Translations under genes and position numbers: made by a program
Shown here: positions 49,537 to 57,743 of the stretch, in pieces
Layout: every line of letters begins with the position of its first letter
How positions within the stretch are numbered: the first letter of the stretch is position 1
Origin: JADCCX01 sp031373545
Lineage (GTDB): Bacteria; Pseudomonadota; Alphaproteobacteria; Rhizobiales; Beijerinckiaceae
Direction of reading: 5' to 3'
DNA length: 64,000 nt
NCBI GenBank assembly: GCA_031373545.1
Contig: JANMMT010000081.1
Span: 14,158 to 78,157, forward strand
The notes under the pieces: model-generated
What the model was told of the DNA's origin: nothing
What the model saw: only the letters and a program-made list of their open reading frames with translations
Databases searched by the model: none

Positions 49537-50799
49537 GAGGAAAAACCGGATCATTTCACGCGAGGCGTCCGGACCCAGTGGATCGGTGTAAGAGCCGCCG
49601 CGCTGTCCGCCGGACCACGCATGTCCAGCTCCCTCGATCAGCCAGTTCTCGATCAGCGGAGCACCACGTTGATCCTTGATGACCGTGCGGGCGCACATGC
49701 GGCCATTCACCTCCAACCGATCGACGGCAGGCTCGCTTGGCCGGCCATGGGCGGACGAACCGTCCACAACAAGCTCGGCGTTGCAGGGATGGACCGTCTT
49801 GTCGGCACTCCCGTGAAAGATGATCGTCCGCACGCCGCGCGCGCTCGTGTCTTCCGACGGGCGCCTGGGAAACAGGCGCGTCGCAGCAGACCCGCGCATG
49901 ACCGCAAGAGCCGTGACGACATTGCCAGCCGATTGATATGCCAGGCCGGAATGCGCGCCAACCGCAGTAAACACATCCGGATACGTCTGGCCCATGATGA
50001 CGGCCATGGCGGCGCCAGCGGAAAGCCCTGCCACATAAATCTGATCCGGATCGATCTGGTGTTCCGCGGCCAAAGCGCGTGCCATCTCGGCGAGGATGGC
50101 GGGCTCGCCCTCCCCGCGCTGCTGATGACCGCTTTCAAACCAGTTCCAGCACGAGGACGTGTTGCTGGCGCGCGTTTGGCCGGGATAGGCGACCAGAAGG
50201 CCATGCACCTCGGCATGGGCGTTCATGCCCGTTCCGATCGCGAAATCATCAGGGTCCTGCGTGCAGCCATGCAGCATCACGATCAGCCCTTTCGGACGCT
50301 TTGGGCGAGAAGGCACATAGAGCTTGTAGGCGCGCGTGCCGGCGCTGCATGCAAAATTGCGCAGGGTGAAGCTGGCACCTTCGGGCAGGGACAGTTTGGC
50401 TTTCCGTGCGGTCTGCGGCGTGGCGCGGGCGGTCGTGCGCGCAGCAACTGGCGGGCGCATGTCGGCGGCCTTTGCCAGCGTCTCGACGACCTCGCCCAAT
50501 GGGCGCACGAAGCGACGCGGCGTCTTGGCCACAACCCGCTTTGCAGTTTCCTGCTTTGGAATCTCCTGATTGGCCGTTTCCTGGTTGGCAGTTTCCTGGT
50601 TGGCCGTTTCCTGGTTGGCGGGCGGCCGTTGCGCGGCCTTCTGCACATGTTGATCCGGAGCAACGATGAAGGGAGCCACGCCCGCCGCTGTGCTGGCGTT
50701 GCCAAGCGCCCGCTGAATGATGCGGGTGGCGCTGATCAGATTGAACTTGCGTGTCGCCGCGGTGGCGCGGCGCATGGCCGCCCCGAAATATCGTGTCAT
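49525..50799 (-). CDS. PHB-depolymerase-family esterase
   Basis: A 424-residue alpha/beta hydrolase of the esterase-PHB family. GLIVMLHGCTQDPDDFAIGT holds the oxyanion loop, the nucleophile Ser is in VAGLSAGAAMAVIMGQTYPD (GLSAG), the Asp likely lies in IIFHGSADKTVHPCNAEL and the His in IEGAGHAWSGGQRGGSYTDP. The first 150 residues are a basic, low-complexity linker with five copies of an (A)NQET-like repeat. No signal peptide is seen, so it may act on intracellular PHB or other esters. AAGGATC precedes the ATG at 50799. A CopG-like gene lies just upstream. Confidence 0.85.
   Translation of the reverse strand: MTRYFGAAMRRATAATRKFNLISATRIIQRALGNASTAAGVAPFIVAPDQHVQKAAQRPPANQETANQETANQETANQEIPKQETAKRVVAKTPRRFVRPLGEVVETLAKAADMRPPVAARTTARATPQTARKAKLSLPEGASFTLRNFACSAGTRAYKLYVPSRPKRPKGLIVMLHGCTQDPDDFAIGTGMNAHAEVHGLLVAYPGQTRASNTSSCWNWFESGHQQRGEGEPAILAEMARALAAEHQIDPDQIYVAGLSAGAAMAVIMGQTYPDVFTAVGAHSGLAYQSAGNVVTALAVMRGSAATRLFPRRPSEDTSARGVRTIIFHGSADKTVHPCNAELVVDGSSAHGRPSEPAVDRLEVNGRMCARTVIKDQRGAPLIENWLIEGAGHAWSGGQRGGSYTDPLGPDASREMIRFFLNTA
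50544..50618. repeat. 15-bp tandem repeat, five units, in the esterase linker
   Basis: Units at 50544-50558, 50559-50573, 50574-50588, 50589-50603 and 50604-50618; the last three are nearly identical (ccgtttcctggttgg / cagtttcctggttgg). They encode tandem ANQET/IPKQET pentapeptides in the N-terminal linker and keep the frame. Confidence 0.9.
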
Positions 50800-50824
50800 A
50801 ATTGATCCTTGCTGACGCTTGCGC

Positions 50825-51244
50825 CTAGTGGATGCGACCTGCCAGGGCCGCCTTGATCTGAGGAGTTGCGTGCAAGGCACCCAGAACCGTCAACGATGCG
50901 ATGGTTCTGGAGGCAAGCTCGGGCGTCACGTCAGGTGAGATACGCACCAGACCAACAACTTTGATATGCAATTGTTCCTTGGCCTGCCAGGCACGTTCAA
51001 GGTCGGCCACCGTGACGTCGCGCAGACCCATTTCCAGTGTGTGACGGGACACCGATTGGCTGATCGCGCTGGATTGCTGAACGAGTTGGTTGCGGATGGC
51101 CGTGCGGATGAGATCCGTGCGGTTGGCATAGAATCCCTCTTGAACCAGCAGATCGATGCGTCCCAGGTCAACGAAGCCGAGATTGATTGTGATTTTCTCG
51201 CTGTCGATGCGGTCCGGCTTTGAAGGCGGTAAGCTTGCTGTCAT
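50825..51244 (-). CDS. Ribbon-helix-helix (CopG-like) DNA-binding protein
   Basis: A 139-residue protein. Residues 15-55 (EKITINLGFVDLGRIDLLVQ, then YANRTDLIRTAIRNQL) match the ribbon-helix-helix fold used by CopG-type repressors to contact operators. The remainder is a helical domain of unknown role. It ends about 25 bases before the esterase start on the same strand, so it may control that gene or be co-transcribed with it. No toxin partner is present. Confidence 0.75.
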   Translation of the reverse strand: MTASLPPSKPDRIDSEKITINLGFVDLGRIDLLVQEGFYANRTDLIRTAIRNQLVQQSSAISQSVSRHTLEMGLRDVTVADLERAWQAKEQLHIKVVGLVRISPDVTPELASRTIASLTVLGALHATPQIKAALAGRIH

Positions 51245-51381
51245 GATGATCCATCCAGTGGGATGGTATATGGATGTTTAATTGATTTTTGCAAGGCTTG
51301 GTGAACGTGCAGCATCCCCAATCCGGTGCTGCCTCGTTTCATTTGGCGCGCCTCTGCTCGTACGGGGCGCCGGCTGCGACG

Positions 51382-51406
51382 GGAACAGCCCTCGGCTTCA
51401 TCCGTT
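51382..51406 (+). promoter_or_regulatory. Candidate sigma-EcfG promoter for the stress flavoprotein
   Basis: GGAAC (51382-51386), 16 bases, CGTT (51403-51406): exact consensus and spacing, about 60 bases before the start at 51468. Confidence 0.72.
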
Positions 51407-51467
51407 GTTCCTTTGCCTCTCCCGCAACACGCGCCATCGGCATGGCCGCTCAAGAAGGACACCGCAG

Positions 51468-51941
51468 ATGACAAACGATGTACAACGCGCCTGGGACATC
51501 ATGAAAAGCCTCGATTTCTGCTTTCTGGTTTCCAACACCGGCGAGGGCCTGAGAAGCCGGCCCATGTCCTCCATTGTCATGCATGAGGAGGAGAAGATCT
51601 ATTTTCTCTCCAACGCTGCTGCTGATCAGTTGGATGACATCCTGGCCGACCCCATGGTTCTGTTGAACTACGGCAACGGATCCAACCAGTTTGTCTCGGC
51701 CTCGGCCGCAGCGGTCGTGACAAAGGACCGTGCCTTGATCAAGCGGCTGTGGAATGCAGGCGCACAGGCGTTCTGGCCCGAGGGACCCGACAAGGCGGAT
51801 GTCTGCGTGATCACCACAACACCGCATGCCGCCGAATTCTGGGATGGCCCCTCGGGCGTTGTCAGCTTTGCCAAACTGGCAGTGTCCCTTGTCACCGGAT
51901 CGCAGCCTGACATGGGTGACAACCGCAAGGTCGCTCTTTGA
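51468..51941 (+). CDS. Pyridoxamine-5'-phosphate-oxidase-like general stress protein
   Basis: A 157-residue flavin-binding split-barrel protein. AWDIMKSLDFCFLVSNTGEG and SRPMSSIVMHEEEKIYFLSN, then QLDDILADPMVLLNYGNGSN match the general-stress-protein-26 type (FMN-binding, no catalytic residues for PNPOx). The AAGGA site supports the ATG at 51468; the frame upstream is open but carries no family features. An exact EcfG promoter upstream makes this a probable general-stress gene. Confidence 0.85.
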   Translation: MTNDVQRAWDIMKSLDFCFLVSNTGEGLRSRPMSSIVMHEEEKIYFLSNAAADQLDDILADPMVLLNYGNGSNQFVSASAAAVVTKDRALIKRLWNAGAQAFWPEGPDKADVCVITTTPHAAEFWDGPSGVVSFAKLAVSLVTGSQPDMGDNRKVAL

Positions 51942-51979
51942 AAATGAAAAATGGGGCTGTCGCGATGAACGGCAGCCCC
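51941..51979 (-). terminator. Hairpin terminator on the minus strand
   Basis: On the minus strand, arms GGGGCTG and CAGCCCC (51979-51973 and 51959-51953) are followed by ATTTTTCATTTTC. It would stop transcripts from the small gene at 52241-52167 or the ABC operon, and lies right after the stop of the flavoprotein gene. Confidence 0.6.
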
Positions 51980-52166
51980 AGACATCACATTTGCTGACCT
52001 GCTGGAAAACGCAAGATCAGCGGCACGATTGGCGTGCTTTCATCGCGCTCTGTTGAGCTGATAGACCTGCGCCCAACCGGCATGGGCGCAAAAAAGCTGC
52101 ACAATATGACCATACACCAAGATTCTGCCGGTCCATCAGGTGATAAACTGACCCGTGGACGTCCGG

Positions 52167-52241
52167 TCAGCGCAGACCCAGAAACGAGAGAATTGCAAGA
52201 ACGACGACGACAAGACCCACAATGTAAATGATGTTGTTCAT
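52167..52241 (-). CDS. 24-residue single-helix membrane protein
   Basis: MNNIIYIVGLVVVVLAILSF followed by LGLR: one membrane helix with a polar start and basic end. I recall near-identical tiny proteins from many alphaproteobacteria. GGAGG precedes the ATG, and an exact EcfG-like promoter lies 45-69 bases upstream. These three points together make translation likely. Function unknown; probably another envelope stress peptide, like those at 1866-2119. Confidence 0.7.
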   Translation of the reverse strand: MNNIIYIVGLVVVVLAILSFLGLR

Positions 52242-52285
52242 GTTGTCCTCCTTTTGACCAACCTTGGTCGAGACACGCAATCAAC

Positions 52286-52310
52286 AACGTATGCCTGCCC
52301 TGCTTGTTCC
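52286..52310 (-). promoter_or_regulatory. Candidate sigma-EcfG promoter for the 24-residue protein
   Basis: On the minus strand: GGAAC (52310-52306), 16 bases, CGTT (52289-52286). Exact consensus. Confidence 0.7.
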
Positions 52311-52365
52311 GCGCAGCGGGCTCCAGGCAGGGCCCCGCCAGCGAGACGGTTCGAGCGAAGAGCTG

Positions 52366-53622
52366 TCAGCGCGATTTGGGCAGGAGCGCACGAATGTCCC
52401 GCGACATGTCCGCAAGCGTCTGTTTGGGATCCTTCTGGGCATTCGCCAGAGCCGTCATCTGATCGCGCACAACACGGCCGATGCGCACGGCGTTGTCGCC
52501 GGGCCATCCGAGCCAGGCGCGTGCCCGGGGAATCTGGGTGACGCTTGTGTAGAACGCTGGATTATCGCGGTAGAAATCACCCAGGAGATCGTTCCGCACA
52601 GCGCCGGTGTTGGACGGCATGTACCCGGTGTTGAGCACGATATGGGCCTGCGACTCCGCGCTTGTCCCGAACAGCAGATAATCCATCGCGGCTTTGCGCT
52701 TGGCGGGATCCTTGGTGATGATGACGGCGATCATGCCACCGCTTGAAATGGTTGCCTCGGGCGAGAGCAGCGGCAACGGTGCTGTTGCGAGCTGAAAGCG
52801 CTGTCCCACCTCTGTGCGGAAGGACCGGATGGCCGCTGTCGTGGTGATGTAGAAGCCCATCTTGCCGGCAAAGAATGTCTGGCGCGCGGCCTGCTGTTCG
52901 ATTGGTTTTTGTCCGCCCTCGGTGTGAAAACGCTGGTAAAGGGTCAGGGCTTCAAGACCCTTGGCGTTGTCGAAGCCGATATCTTTCTCGTCAGGTGTGA
53001 GCAGTGGTGCGGCGTTGTTGAGCAAAAGGTTCTGCGTCATCCAGTCGTCGTTGCCCAATTCCCAGTGCATTCCGATCATGTCCGGAGACAGCTTCGCAAT
53101 GCGCCCTGCGACACTGATGAACTCATTCCAGTTCAAGGAGACCTTGTCCGGGTCACCGCCCACCTGACGCACGAGATCCCTGTTGACGAACACGACGGGC
53201 GTCGAGACACCCCAAGGCAAGGCGTATTGCTTGCCGTTGATCTGACCTTGCGCGAGAATCTCCTTCGAATAGCCCATGGCCGCCAGATCCCGTCCGGCGA
53301 GCAGATCGTCGAAGGGCTCGATCAGCTTGCGGGAGACGAACTCGCGCAACAGGTGCATGCCTCCAAGGTGAAAGTCAGGCTGCTGCGATGTCAGTGCCTG
53401 CCGGGCCACGGCCAGCAATGCATCGTCATAAGTCGGGGCGGGCGCGCGGTAGCGGATCGTGATGTCGGGACGTTTGACTGCAAAGCGCGTCACGAGTTCA
53501 TCCTGCCAGATCTTGTGGGCGGGATAGGTGTGGTAGCCTTCCAGCGAGGTCTGCGCCTTGACAGGCGCAGTGAGGCAAAACAGGCCTGGCAACAATGCCA
53601 GGGCGGACAGCAAACGGTGCAT
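52366..53622 (-). CDS. CUT1-type ABC transporter, solute-binding protein
   Basis: A 418-residue family-1 binding protein with a signal peptide ending in APVKA-QT. Mid-protein features include QINGKQYALPWGVSTPVVFV and NRDLVRQVGGDPDKV, common to sugar- or glycerol-phosphate-binding proteins. It is the last gene of a minus-strand operon (ATPase, two permeases, binding protein), reversed from the usual gene order. Sugar, polyol or glycerophosphodiester are all possible; the ATPase and permeases resemble Ugp, but the binding protein is clearly different from UgpB at 9347. Confidence 0.82.
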   Translation of the reverse strand: MHRLLSALALLPGLFCLTAPVKAQTSLEGYHTYPAHKIWQDELVTRFAVKRPDITIRYRAPAPTYDDALLAVARQALTSQQPDFHLGGMHLLREFVSRKLIEPFDDLLAGRDLAAMGYSKEILAQGQINGKQYALPWGVSTPVVFVNRDLVRQVGGDPDKVSLNWNEFISVAGRIAKLSPDMIGMHWELGNDDWMTQNLLLNNAAPLLTPDEKDIGFDNAKGLEALTLYQRFHTEGGQKPIEQQAARQTFFAGKMGFYITTTAAIRSFRTEVGQRFQLATAPLPLLSPEATISSGGMIAVIITKDPAKRKAAMDYLLFGTSAESQAHIVLNTGYMPSNTGAVRNDLLGDFYRDNPAFYTSVTQIPRARAWLGWPGDNAVRIGRVVRDQMTALANAQKDPKQTLADMSRDIRALLPKSR

Positions 53623-53633
53623 GGGTGGCTCCT

Positions 53634-54509
53634 TCAGTTCTTCGATGAATCCTGTGCACGGGGAATCGTGAGCCCGCGAATGAAATGCTTCTGCGCAAAG
53701 GCGAACAGCACGACGAGCGGCAGCGTTGTCATCACGCCCCCGGCCATCAAGGCGCCGATGTTGCCCGCGCTGTCGCCCGAGGCGCGGAATGTCGCCAATC
53801 CCAGGGGCGGCGTCATCATCTCGGGACGGGTGATCACGATCAGCGGCCAGTAAAGATCATTCCAGTGCGCCACGATCGAGAAGATCGAGAAGGCCGCAAC
53901 GGCGGGCCATGCCGAAGGCAGGATGAGCCGCCACACGATCGCAAGCTCGGAGAAACCGTCAAGACGCGCCGCATCGATCACATCATCGGGAAACGATGCG
54001 AAGAACTGCCTGAACAGAAAGATCGCAAATCCCGATATGACGAACGGCAGGATGAGGGCTGTGTAGGTGTCGGTCAGGCCTGCATTGGCGATCGCGATGT
54101 AAAGCGGGATTGCGGGTATCTGGATCGGAATCATCAGACCAATGATCACAGCCGCAAACAGAAAGGGACGACCCCGGAAAGGCAGCTTGGCCAAGGCATA
54201 ACCCGCCGGGACAGCAACCAGAACCTGGAGGACAAGGATCGCCAGACAGACGAAGGCGCCGTTGATCATGTAGCGGACGAGAGGCGCACGGGAGAGTGCG
54301 AACGCATAATTCTCGCGGGCCGCATCAAGGCTGGGCCTGACAAGAAGCGAGCCTGAGAAAATCTCGCCTTGCGCGGCCAGCGACACCATGATCATCCACA
54401 GGAACGGCAGCAGCATCACCAGCGACGCCGCCGTCAGAACCACATTGCCAGCCAAGGCGCGCGCGCCGTTCACGGAAAAAGCGCGATGAACACGCGAACG
54501 GTCAGACAT
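53634..54509 (-). CDS. CUT1-type ABC transporter permease, second subunit
   Basis: A 291-residue permease with six helices. The EAA-like loop reads DVIDAARLDGFSELAIVWRL and the helix AAFSIFSIVAHWNDLYWPLI precedes the tail, as in UgpE/MalG. GAAGGTGC precedes the ATG at 54509, which lies eight bases inside the preceding permease gene; the frame beyond it runs within that gene and is not real. Coupled translation of the two permeases is likely. Confidence 0.85.
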   Translation of the reverse strand: MSDRSRVHRAFSVNGARALAGNVVLTAASLVMLLPFLWMIMVSLAAQGEIFSGSLLVRPSLDAARENYAFALSRAPLVRYMINGAFVCLAILVLQVLVAVPAGYALAKLPFRGRPFLFAAVIIGLMIPIQIPAIPLYIAIANAGLTDTYTALILPFVISGFAIFLFRQFFASFPDDVIDAARLDGFSELAIVWRLILPSAWPAVAAFSIFSIVAHWNDLYWPLIVITRPEMMTPPLGLATFRASGDSAGNIGALMAGGVMTTLPLVVLFAFAQKHFIRGLTIPRAQDSSKN

Positions 54510-55434
54510 AATGCACCTTCTTTTCGGCAAGGCGCATCTGCAACAGTGTGAGAAGGGCAACGCACACCAGAAACATGACCGCGATGGCAGATCCGGTGCC
54601 AATCTTGAGATAGCGAAACGCCTCTTCGTACAGCATGAACAGAATGACGCGCGTGGAGCCGACAGGCCCGCCATCGGTAAGTACGGCAACCGTCTCGAAC
54701 TCGGACACCGCTCGGATTAGCGTGATCACGACAATGAAGAGCGTGACCGGCCCCAGCATGGGCCAACTCACGAGCAGAAACCGCCGCCATCCTCCATCGG
54801 CACCATCGATGCTGGCGGCCTCGTAGAGATCGCGCGGAATGGTCGAAAGGCCCGCCAGGAACAGGATGAGGTTGAAGCCAACCTGCTTCCAGACGCCGAT
54901 GGCCGCAACCGCGAACAGCGCCGTGCCTGGATCGGCGAGAAAGCGCACCTTCTGGAAACCGGCAAGTGCCAGCACCGTATTCAGGAGGCCGAATGTCGGG
55001 TGATAAAGCACCTCCCACGCCGTCGCCATGGCGACAAGCGTCGCTGTCACCGGCAGGAAGAAGGCTGTGCGATACCAGGCCTTCAAGGTCGTGCGCGCCT
55101 CGATCTTGAGCGCAAAGATTAGTCCCAGGCCAATGGAAACAGGCGCCACCGTTGCCACATAAATGGCTGTGCGCAGCAAGCTCTGGCGAAAGGCCGGGTC
55201 ACTGACCAAAGCGGCGTAATTGTCCGCGCCAACGAAACGGCTCTCGCCAAGACCCAGCTGGTAATCGGTCAGGGACAGCAGGAGCACGGCGCTTGATGGC
55301 AAGAGGACGAGCAGGAAAAGCAACAGCGCTGCCGGCGCGGCAAGCCATATCCCTGCGCGACGCTGTGCAATGACGCGCGCCGACGGCTTGGCCGTGACAG
55401 GAGCACCCGCTTGCGCGCTGAGCACGGTGCTCAT
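54502..55434 (-). CDS. CUT1-type ABC transporter permease, first subunit
   Basis: A 310-residue permease of the UgpA/MalF type with six helices and the EAA loop DLYEAASIDGADGGWRRFLL. TPIAFLLP-type N-terminal residues are replaced by GIWLAAPAALLLFLLVLLPS. It begins one base after the ATPase gene ends and overlaps the second permease by eight bases, so the operon is tightly packed. Confidence 0.85.
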   Translation of the reverse strand: MSTVLSAQAGAPVTAKPSARVIAQRRAGIWLAAPAALLLFLLVLLPSSAVLLLSLTDYQLGLGESRFVGADNYAALVSDPAFRQSLLRTAIYVATVAPVSIGLGLIFALKIEARTTLKAWYRTAFFLPVTATLVAMATAWEVLYHPTFGLLNTVLALAGFQKVRFLADPGTALFAVAAIGVWKQVGFNLILFLAGLSTIPRDLYEAASIDGADGGWRRFLLVSWPMLGPVTLFIVVITLIRAVSEFETVAVLTDGGPVGSTRVILFMLYEEAFRYLKIGTGSAIAVMFLVCVALLTLLQMRLAEKKVHYV

Positions 55435-55435
55435 G

Positions 55436-56605
55436 TCACGCCGATGCGCTGAAGAGCGGAACGGCGTCAGCCCGGCGCTGCGCGGCGCGTGGGAAGTACC
55501 AACCCTCAGAAGAGTTGATGGTCAACCAGGCTGTGCTGCCCGGGGTCCAGGACCCCATCATCCCCGACGGAATACGCACGACGCATGCTTCAGACGTCTC
55601 GTTGAGCTTGACGAAGACATGAGCCTCTGCACCTGCGTGCTCCAGGCGCTCGACCGTCACGGCCAAGGCTCCCGCTTTTTTCTGCAGTGAAAGCTCGCAA
55701 TGTTCCGGCCGGAAGCCGATTACCCCGGTTGACCCAGGCTCCAGCGCGTCGTCGAGCACCACATGCTGGCCGGAGACAAGGGCGCGCCCCGTGACGACAA
55801 TCCTGGCCGCGAGCGTATTGAGATAGGGCTGAGACAGAAAGCGCGCCACATCGAGGTCTGCCGGATTGCGATAGAGATCATCGGGCGTGCCGACCTGGCG
55901 TATCTTGCCGGCAAACATGACAGCGATGCGGTCCGACAAGGCCATCGCTTCGATCTGGTCATGGGTGACGAAAACAGTCGTGGTCCCAAGCCGCTTCTGC
56001 AAGGTCGAAAGCTCGGCCCGCGTGTGGTTGCGCAGCGATGCATCGAGGTTGGCAAATGGCTCGTCGAGCAGGAACAACTTAGGCTCGCGAATGAGTGCGC
56101 GGCCAAGGGCAATGCGCTGCCTTTGCCCGCCGGACAACTGAGCCGGCCGCCGACCGAGGTAGGGTTCGATCTTGAGAAGCTCTGCCACACCTTGAACGCG
56201 GGCCGCTATGGACGTATGGCGCGCACGGGCTGACCCAAGCCATTTCCCCACGACCGGCAAGCGGTCCAACGCCGACAACTCGCGCATCACGAGAGGGGCC
56301 GCGATGTTCTCGTAACTCGTCAGATGCGGATAAAGCGCGTAGCTCTGGAACACGAAGGCAACGCCCCGATTTTTCGGGGTTATGGCATTCATTTCCTGAT
56401 CGCCGATGCGGATCCGGCCGCTGTCGGGATCTTCGAGGCCGGCAATCACCCGCAGCAATGTGGATTTGCCGCACCCGGAGGGTCCGAGAATCGAGACCAG
56501 TTCTCCGGGTTTGAGAGTGAGCGAAACCTCATCGAGCGCCTTGAATGCACCAAATGTTTTGGAAACGGATACGACTTCAAGACCAGTGGGCTGCATGGCG
56601 TTCAC
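55436..56605 (-). CDS. CUT1-type ABC transporter ATPase
   Basis: A 389-residue ATPase: Walker A GPSGCGKST, Q-loop VFQSYALYPHLT, signature LSGGQRQRIALGRALI, Walker B LFLLDEPFANLDAS, switch FVTHDQIEAMALSD and a C-terminal TOBE-like regulatory part (VIGFRPEHCELSL). It heads the operon, unusual among ugp-type clusters where the ATPase is last. The start may be the GTG at 56605 (GAGG upstream) or the ATG at 56596. No Pho box or EcfG site is evident upstream. Confidence 0.88.
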   Translation of the reverse strand: MNAMQPTGLEVVSVSKTFGAFKALDEVSLTLKPGELVSILGPSGCGKSTLLRVIAGLEDPDSGRIRIGDQEMNAITPKNRGVAFVFQSYALYPHLTSYENIAAPLVMRELSALDRLPVVGKWLGSARARHTSIAARVQGVAELLKIEPYLGRRPAQLSGGQRQRIALGRALIREPKLFLLDEPFANLDASLRNHTRAELSTLQKRLGTTTVFVTHDQIEAMALSDRIAVMFAGKIRQVGTPDDLYRNPADLDVARFLSQPYLNTLAARIVVTGRALVSGQHVVLDDALEPGSTGVIGFRPEHCELSLQKKAGALAVTVERLEHAGAEAHVFVKLNETSEACVVRIPSGMMGSWTPGSTAWLTINSSEGWYFPRAAQRRADAVPLFSASA

Positions 56606-56776
56606 TCCAACCTCACGATAACGCGGCGGTCAATGCCCGGTTCCTTCCGGAGGGCTGTCTGCTTTGTCGCAGCGCAGGGGGAAGGACGTTTCGCATTTCT
56701 AAATAAAGCGCCCGGCTGGTCCGCTTCAGGCCAATTGATCGGACCCTATCATCGCAGGGCCTGGATTGTTGTCGCT

Positions 56777-56806
56777 TTGACAACACAATTTCAGTGTTTG
56801 TTAATT
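56777..56806 (+). promoter_or_regulatory. Candidate sigma-70-type promoter for the PAS protein
   Basis: TTGACA (56777-56782), an 18-base spacer and TTAATT (56801-56806), 38 bases before the ATG, with AAGGGA as ribosome site at 56831-56836. The -10 element is weak, but the region is unusually AT-rich. Confidence 0.35.
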
Positions 56807-56843
56807 TCTTGAGCCGAGACTTGATATAATAAGGGATGTTCAA

Positions 56844-57743
56844 ATGCCAAATTTCAACGAGAACACAGTCACTAAGCTCCAAAACTCCCAATCATCCAGC
56901 AAATTTTCATTTAATGAAGATGAACCCATCGATTTCATAGCTATTTTTAATCAATCTCATCTTGTTGGAAGATGGGATTTCTTTGTCGATGAAGGGAATG
57001 TGGTTTGGAGCCCTGAAGTTTATGATATCCATGGATTGGAAAGATCCTCTGGGACAGTGGATATTGGCAAAGCCATTCGGTATTATCACCACGAAGACGC
57101 AGACAAATTAAGCAAGCTGCTCGCACAGGCGATCCAGCTGAAGACCGGTTTCACCATGAAACTACGCCTGACACGAGCCGACGGCGCGCTGCGGATCGTG
57201 GAAGCGTCAGGTGCGCCGGTTCTCGACCGCGCCGGGAAGGTCAAACGGCTGGTCGGGACATTTCGCGATGTCACAACACAGACCGAGTACGAGAATCTGC
57301 GAAAGTCCGGTTCGGATCTGTTGCTGCGGACAATTCGGAGCCTGCCGGTTGCTGCAGCCTTGTTTGATCGCCAGTTGCGCTATGTGGCCTGGAGCGGCCA
57401 ATGGGTCGCGGATTTCAATCTGCCGCAGGATGGAGACCTGAAAGGGCGCGATTTTGCTGAACTCCTCCCTGATGTCGCAGCACCGCTTGCGGGAAGTCTG
57501 GAGGTTGCCCTGCGCGGTACTCCTGTGGGGCAGGACAACATGCGCATCGAACGCGCGAATGGTGTTTCACATGTCGCCGACTGGCGGATTCAGCCGTGGC
57601 ACGACGCACGCCAGAACATTGGCGGGGTTCTGGTGATGATTCATGTGAAGTACACAGGCATGCCGTGGGTCGAGGATGCCAAGAGCAAGCAGGTCCCCCA
57701 ACCTGACGGATCGACCGGTATGAAAGCCCTGATCAGACCTTGA
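56844..57743 (+). CDS. PAS-domain sensor protein without output domain
   Basis: A 299-residue soluble protein. The first PAS_3-type domain (about residues 30-140) includes HLVGRWDFFVDEGNVVWSPE, YYHHEDADKLSKLLAQAIQL and the closing LVGTFRDVTTQTEYENLRK; a second PAS (about 150-270) includes SLPVAAALFDRQLRYVAWSG. No kinase, GGDEF or DNA-binding domain follows, so it would need to act through a partner or be a truncated sensor. The first third is markedly AT-richer than the rest of the gene and the window, which suggests a recombined or acquired 5' end. It overlaps DUF2339 tail-to-tail by 11 bases. Confidence 0.8.
   Translation: MPNFNENTVTKLQNSQSSSKFSFNEDEPIDFIAIFNQSHLVGRWDFFVDEGNVVWSPEVYDIHGLERSSGTVDIGKAIRYYHHEDADKLSKLLAQAIQLKTGFTMKLRLTRADGALRIVEASGAPVLDRAGKVKRLVGTFRDVTTQTEYENLRKSGSDLLLRTIRSLPVAAALFDRQLRYVAWSGQWVADFNLPQDGDLKGRDFAELLPDVAAPLAGSLEVALRGTPVGQDNMRIERANGVSHVADWRIQPWHDARQNIGGVLVMIHVKYTGMPWVEDAKSKQVPQPDGSTGMKALIRP

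Noticed and set aside
49621..50805. 394-codon plus-strand frame
   Set aside because: Antisense shadow of the PHB-depolymerase-family esterase.
52071..52100. Hairpin tgcgccc/gggcgca followed by AAAAAA as a terminator
   Set aside because: The run after the stem is A on the plus strand, and on the minus strand the T run comes before the stem, so it fits neither direction.
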